DNA from: Flavobacterium sp. BFFFF2
GTDB lineage: Bacteria > Bacteroidota > Bacteroidia > Flavobacteriales > Flavobacteriaceae
Direction of reading: 5' to 3'
Assembly (NCBI GenBank): GCA_002256385.1
Contig: NKJD01000015.1
Coordinates: 1 to 64,000 of the forward strand
DNA: 64,000 nt
Under the pieces are notes generated by a model. It was not told the origin of the DNA. It searched no databases and worked only from the letters and a program-made list of their open reading frames with translations. The position numbers were made by a program, and so were the translations under genes. This document shows, piece by piece, positions 61,452 through 64,000 of the stretch. The number at the start of each line of letters is the position of its first letter. Positions within the stretch are counted from its first letter, which is position 1.

Positions 61452-62996
61452 ATGGAAATGAAAAGGAGCACGCAAGCTAATAAATACGATAAATCGAGCA
61501 TTATAGCGCTGGAAAAGGGGAAGTTACCACCACAGGCAGTGGACATGGAAGAGGCCGTTTTGGGCGCCATGATGATTGACAAACGCGGCGTTGATGAAAT
61601 TATAGACATTTTACAGCCCGAAGCTTTTTACAAAGAAGCGCACCAATATGTTTTTGAAGCCATGTTGCAATTGTTCAACGATTCGCAACCCATCGACTTA
61701 TTGACGGTGTCGGCCCAATTGAAAAAAAATGCCAAATTAGAAATGAGTGGCGGTGATTATTACCTCATTCAACTCACCCAAAAAATAACGTCTTCGGCGC
61801 ACATTGAATACCATTCGCGCATTATTCTGCAAAAATTCATTCAACGCAGCCTGATTAAAATTTCATCTGAAATTATAGAAGAATCGTACGACGAAACCAC
61901 TGACGTGTTTGATTTGCTCGACAAAGCCGAATCAAAATTATACGAAGTAACCCAAGGGAACCTCAAGAAAAGTTCCGAAACGGCCCAAAGCTTGGTGTCG
62001 CAAGCCAAAAAACGGATCGAAGAAATTGCAAAACGCGAAGGATTAAGTGGTATTGCTACTGGTTTTACCAAATTAGACAAGGTGACCTCAGGTTGGCAAC
62101 CCAGCGATTTAATTATTATTGCGGCCCGTCCAGGTATGGGTAAAACCGCATTCGTGTTGTCGATGGCACGCAACATGGCCATTGATTCGAACCATCCAGT
62201 GGCTGTATTTTCGTTGGAGATGTCGTCGGTGCAGCTCATTACCCGTTTGATTTCGTCAGAAACCGGCTTGTCATCGGAAAAATTGCGAACCGGAAAACTG
62301 GAAAAACACGAGTGGGAACAACTCAGCACCAAAGTGCGTGACCTTGAAAAAGCCCCCTTATACATAGATGATACGCCTTCGCTGTCCATCTTTGACTTGC
62401 GGGCCAAAGCGCGGCGTTTGTCGTCGCAACATGGCATAAAACTCATTATTGTCGATTACTTGCAATTAATGACCGCCGGAAATTCAAGCAAAGGAGGCGG
62501 AAACCGCGAGCAAGAAATCTCGAGCATTTCCAGAAACCTGAAGGCCTTGGCGAAAGAATTGAATGTGCCGGTCATTGCCCTGTCGCAGTTGTCAAGGGCC
62601 GTTGAAACACGGGGTTCCAGCAAACGGCCGTTGCTGTCTGACTTACGGGAATCGGGTGCTATTGAGCAAGATGCCGATATTGTGTCGTTTATTTACCGCC
62701 CAGAATACTACAAAATTGACGAATGGGACGACGATGACCACGGACCAACACAAGGACAAGCCGAATTTATCATTGCCAAACACCGAAACGGAAGCCTCGA
62801 AAACGTCCGCCTGAAGTTTGTGGGCAACTTGGGTAAATTTGACAACTTGGACGAATTTGGTGGCTTCGACTCCATCCCATCGAGCATGAATGACAATGCC
62901 TTCAAAACACCCGCCCAAACGGCCTCACCCGAAGACGCCTTTGGCAGCAGCTTTAACCGCTTTGAACCAGAAGAGGATGATGGGATTCCGTTTTAG
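61452..62996 (+). CDS. dnaB: Replicative DNA helicase
   Basis: 514 aa from MEMKRSTQANKYDKSS. The N-terminal DnaG-interacting domain (LPPQAVDMEEAVLGAMMIDK) and the RecA-like C-terminal domain with Walker A AARPGMGKTAFVLS, the KLIIVDYLQLM Walker B, and the later RAVETRGSSKRPLLSDLRES arginine-finger loop are intact; no intein is present. The upstream ATG at 61425 is less likely because the sequence between (TACCTTCG) resembles a promoter -7 box and homologues begin near the chosen start. Acidic C-terminal tail. Confidence 0.95.
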   Translation: MEMKRSTQANKYDKSSIIALEKGKLPPQAVDMEEAVLGAMMIDKRGVDEIIDILQPEAFYKEAHQYVFEAMLQLFNDSQPIDLLTVSAQLKKNAKLEMSGGDYYLIQLTQKITSSAHIEYHSRIILQKFIQRSLIKISSEIIEESYDETTDVFDLLDKAESKLYEVTQGNLKKSSETAQSLVSQAKKRIEEIAKREGLSGIATGFTKLDKVTSGWQPSDLIIIAARPGMGKTAFVLSMARNMAIDSNHPVAVFSLEMSSVQLITRLISSETGLSSEKLRTGKLEKHEWEQLSTKVRDLEKAPLYIDDTPSLSIFDLRAKARRLSSQHGIKLIIVDYLQLMTAGNSSKGGGNREQEISSISRNLKALAKELNVPVIALSQLSRAVETRGSSKRPLLSDLRESGAIEQDADIVSFIYRPEYYKIDEWDDDDHGPTQGQAEFIIAKHRNGSLENVRLKFVGNLGKFDNLDEFGGFDSIPSSMNDNAFKTPAQTASPEDAFGSSFNRFEPEEDDGIPF

Positions 62997-63221
62997 TTGA
63001 AGGGGGTAATCGGTTATTGGATGAACATTTGATTTCAAGGCAAAAAGGGAGTTTTCTTCGTGTTTTTTTTGAATTGAGCATAAATTGTTCCGACTTTTGC
63101 GTTTGGGCAGGTCTCAGAGCACAAAGTTTCAAGTTATTACTAAAGTTGACTAGAAGCACAAAGCTACAAATTTGCGCGTCAGCCCGCTTGACGCAATACT
63201 CTTGTTAAGTGCTTGCAATAT
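62997..63221. other. Spacer between dnaB and the lipoprotein gene
   Basis: No gene. GTCAGCCCGCTTGACGC hairpin and the end CTTGTTAAGTGC, next to the stop of the following minus-strand gene, resemble cassette-type boundary sequences seen in Bacteroidota accessory regions; no terminator for dnaB is obvious. Confidence 0.4.
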
Positions 63222-63875
63222 TTATCCAGCACCTGAAATTTCTTTTAAATGCAATTGCTTTCCGTCAAATGTAAACACCCACCAAAGTACATGTTCACAA
63301 ATTGAACTGTCATTTTCTGGAATTTCGTCTTCTGAAACTGATTTACTTTTAAAGTCTATATTGGAGTTCATCCCTAGAGTTAGGGTCACAAGTTGCTTTT
63401 CAATTTTCACTCCATAATAATGATAACAAGGTTCTGTTTTAATAATTGCGTCATATTCTATGTTGTCGTTATTTAGAAGTTTGTCAACACTCAGGTTCTT
63501 AAATAGTTGATTTATTTGATCAATTTGTAAACTCACTGAAACATCAGCAAAAGTACCAGTAAACATATTTCTCGTTACTATATTTCCATTATTTTGCAAT
63601 TGTTCGTTAAACTGTTCGTTGTCAATGTATATACTTAATGTTTCGTTAGACATCGGGAAACTGAATATGTCTGCAATTTTTTGCTTGTCATTGGATAAAA
63701 AAACTGCTTGAAGTCGTTTCAGTTCCTCGATTATTATTTGCCGTTTAGGTTTGTTTGATGTTGTGTCGTTTCGTACAGTCTGGGACACACTTTCACTGTT
63801 CGCTATTTTCTTGTCTGACTGGTTACAAGAAAAAAATAGACCAAAGAATGTTAAGAAAATTATATTTTGTCTCAT
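63222..63875 (-). CDS. Lipoprotein of unknown function
   Basis: 217 aa from MRQNIIFLTFFGLFFSCNQS, a lipoprotein signal with the lipid-carrying Cys at 17; a start 15 codons upstream is possible. After a Ser/Thr-rich linker comes a mixed alpha/beta domain with FLSNDKQKIADIFSFPMSNE and a C-terminal HVLWWVFTFDGKQLHLKEIS strand pattern, which suggests an NTF2-like or similar small fold; I cannot assign a family. AT-rich compared with dnaB, so probably accessory. Confidence 0.7.
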   Translation of the reverse strand: MRQNIIFLTFFGLFFSCNQSDKKIANSESVSQTVRNDTTSNKPKRQIIIEELKRLQAVFLSNDKQKIADIFSFPMSNETLSIYIDNEQFNEQLQNNGNIVTRNMFTGTFADVSVSLQIDQINQLFKNLSVDKLLNNDNIEYDAIIKTEPCYHYYGVKIEKQLVTLTLGMNSNIDFKSKSVSEDEIPENDSSICEHVLWWVFTFDGKQLHLKEISGAG

Positions 63876-64000
63876 ATGCTTTTTGGTCGGTTTGCTTTCA
63901 CCTAATAAATAACTACGCAAAGCTGGTTTTCAATTCCAAATCTCATTCCAATAGCTATCAGGATCAAATCTTTCAATTTTTCAATCATTAAATCTTTCAA

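Noticed and set aside
63100..63221. Integron attC site at the lipoprotein gene end (CTTGTTAAGTGC)
   Set aside because: Only one box resembles the GTTRRRY core and no paired fold or integrase can be shown in the window.

Overview
The window is chromosomal DNA of a member of the Bacteroidota, most likely Flavobacteriia. The evidence is Bacteroidota-type promoters (TAnnTTTG at -7, weak Shine-Dalgarno signals), a fused ccoNO oxidase gene with single-heme CcoP, rho with a long N-terminal insertion next to a DUF4293 gene, accA next to dnaB, type B succinate dehydrogenase, a TonB receptor with a carboxypeptidase-like N-terminus, and several secreted proteins with type IX secretion (T9SS) sorting domains. 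No rRNA, prophage or CRISPR array is visible.

Layout. 0-8.5 kb: the 5' end of a group II intron lies just behind the sdhB terminator, followed by sdhCAB (minus), a CYTH protein, dinB, der and era. 8.5-11.1 kb: initiator tRNA-Met, then an accessory patch with the paired 'mobile mystery' A/B genes (XRE + Fic) and a ParE-type toxin-antitoxin pair whose toxin is split by a miniature element. 11.3-18.8 kb: secreted beta-propeller protein, PDZ-hydrolase, AraC regulator, broken hicA with hicB, a leucine-rich-repeat T9SS protein, tRNA-Met, a START-like protein and a class IV aminotransferase. 18.8-22.8 kb: a HAD pseudogene split by a HigBA module, a degenerate histidine phosphatase and a secreted lipase, all AT-rich. 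22.9-29.6 kb: cbb3 oxidase operon ccoS-NO-Q-P-G-H plus TauE/SafE and DUF465 genes, behind a probable CRP/FNR-type site. 29.7-31.3 kb: nested 160-bp elements, rlmB and heptanucleotide repeats. 31.3-37.6 kb: an ECF sigma/anti-sigma pair divergent from a surface operon (DUF4331 in two halves, TPR lipoprotein, TonB receptor); both promoters carry the same AAAACCAA-N14-CGTATAT motif. 37.7-39.3 kb: gene-free repeat field. 39.4-50.4 kb: tRNA-Tyr, rho, DUF4293, menF and thioesterase joined to a salicylyl-CoA hydroxylase-like fusion enzyme, a T9SS propeller protein, GH13 amylase, flavin reductase and a LytTR regulator. 50.4-55.4 kb: miniature elements, toxin remnant and an AT-rich type II restriction-modification pair. 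55.4-64 kb: parC, parE, accA, dnaB and a lipoprotein.

Housekeeping blocks alternate with accessory patches made of toxin-antitoxin genes, small mobile elements and repeats. The points most worth following are the DNA methyltransferase with an integrase-like arm domain at its N-terminus, the ECF/DUF4331 surface system with its matched divergent promoters, and two families of short elements (one exactly 160 bp, nested and with 3-bp target duplications) that have reshaped the accessory regions.
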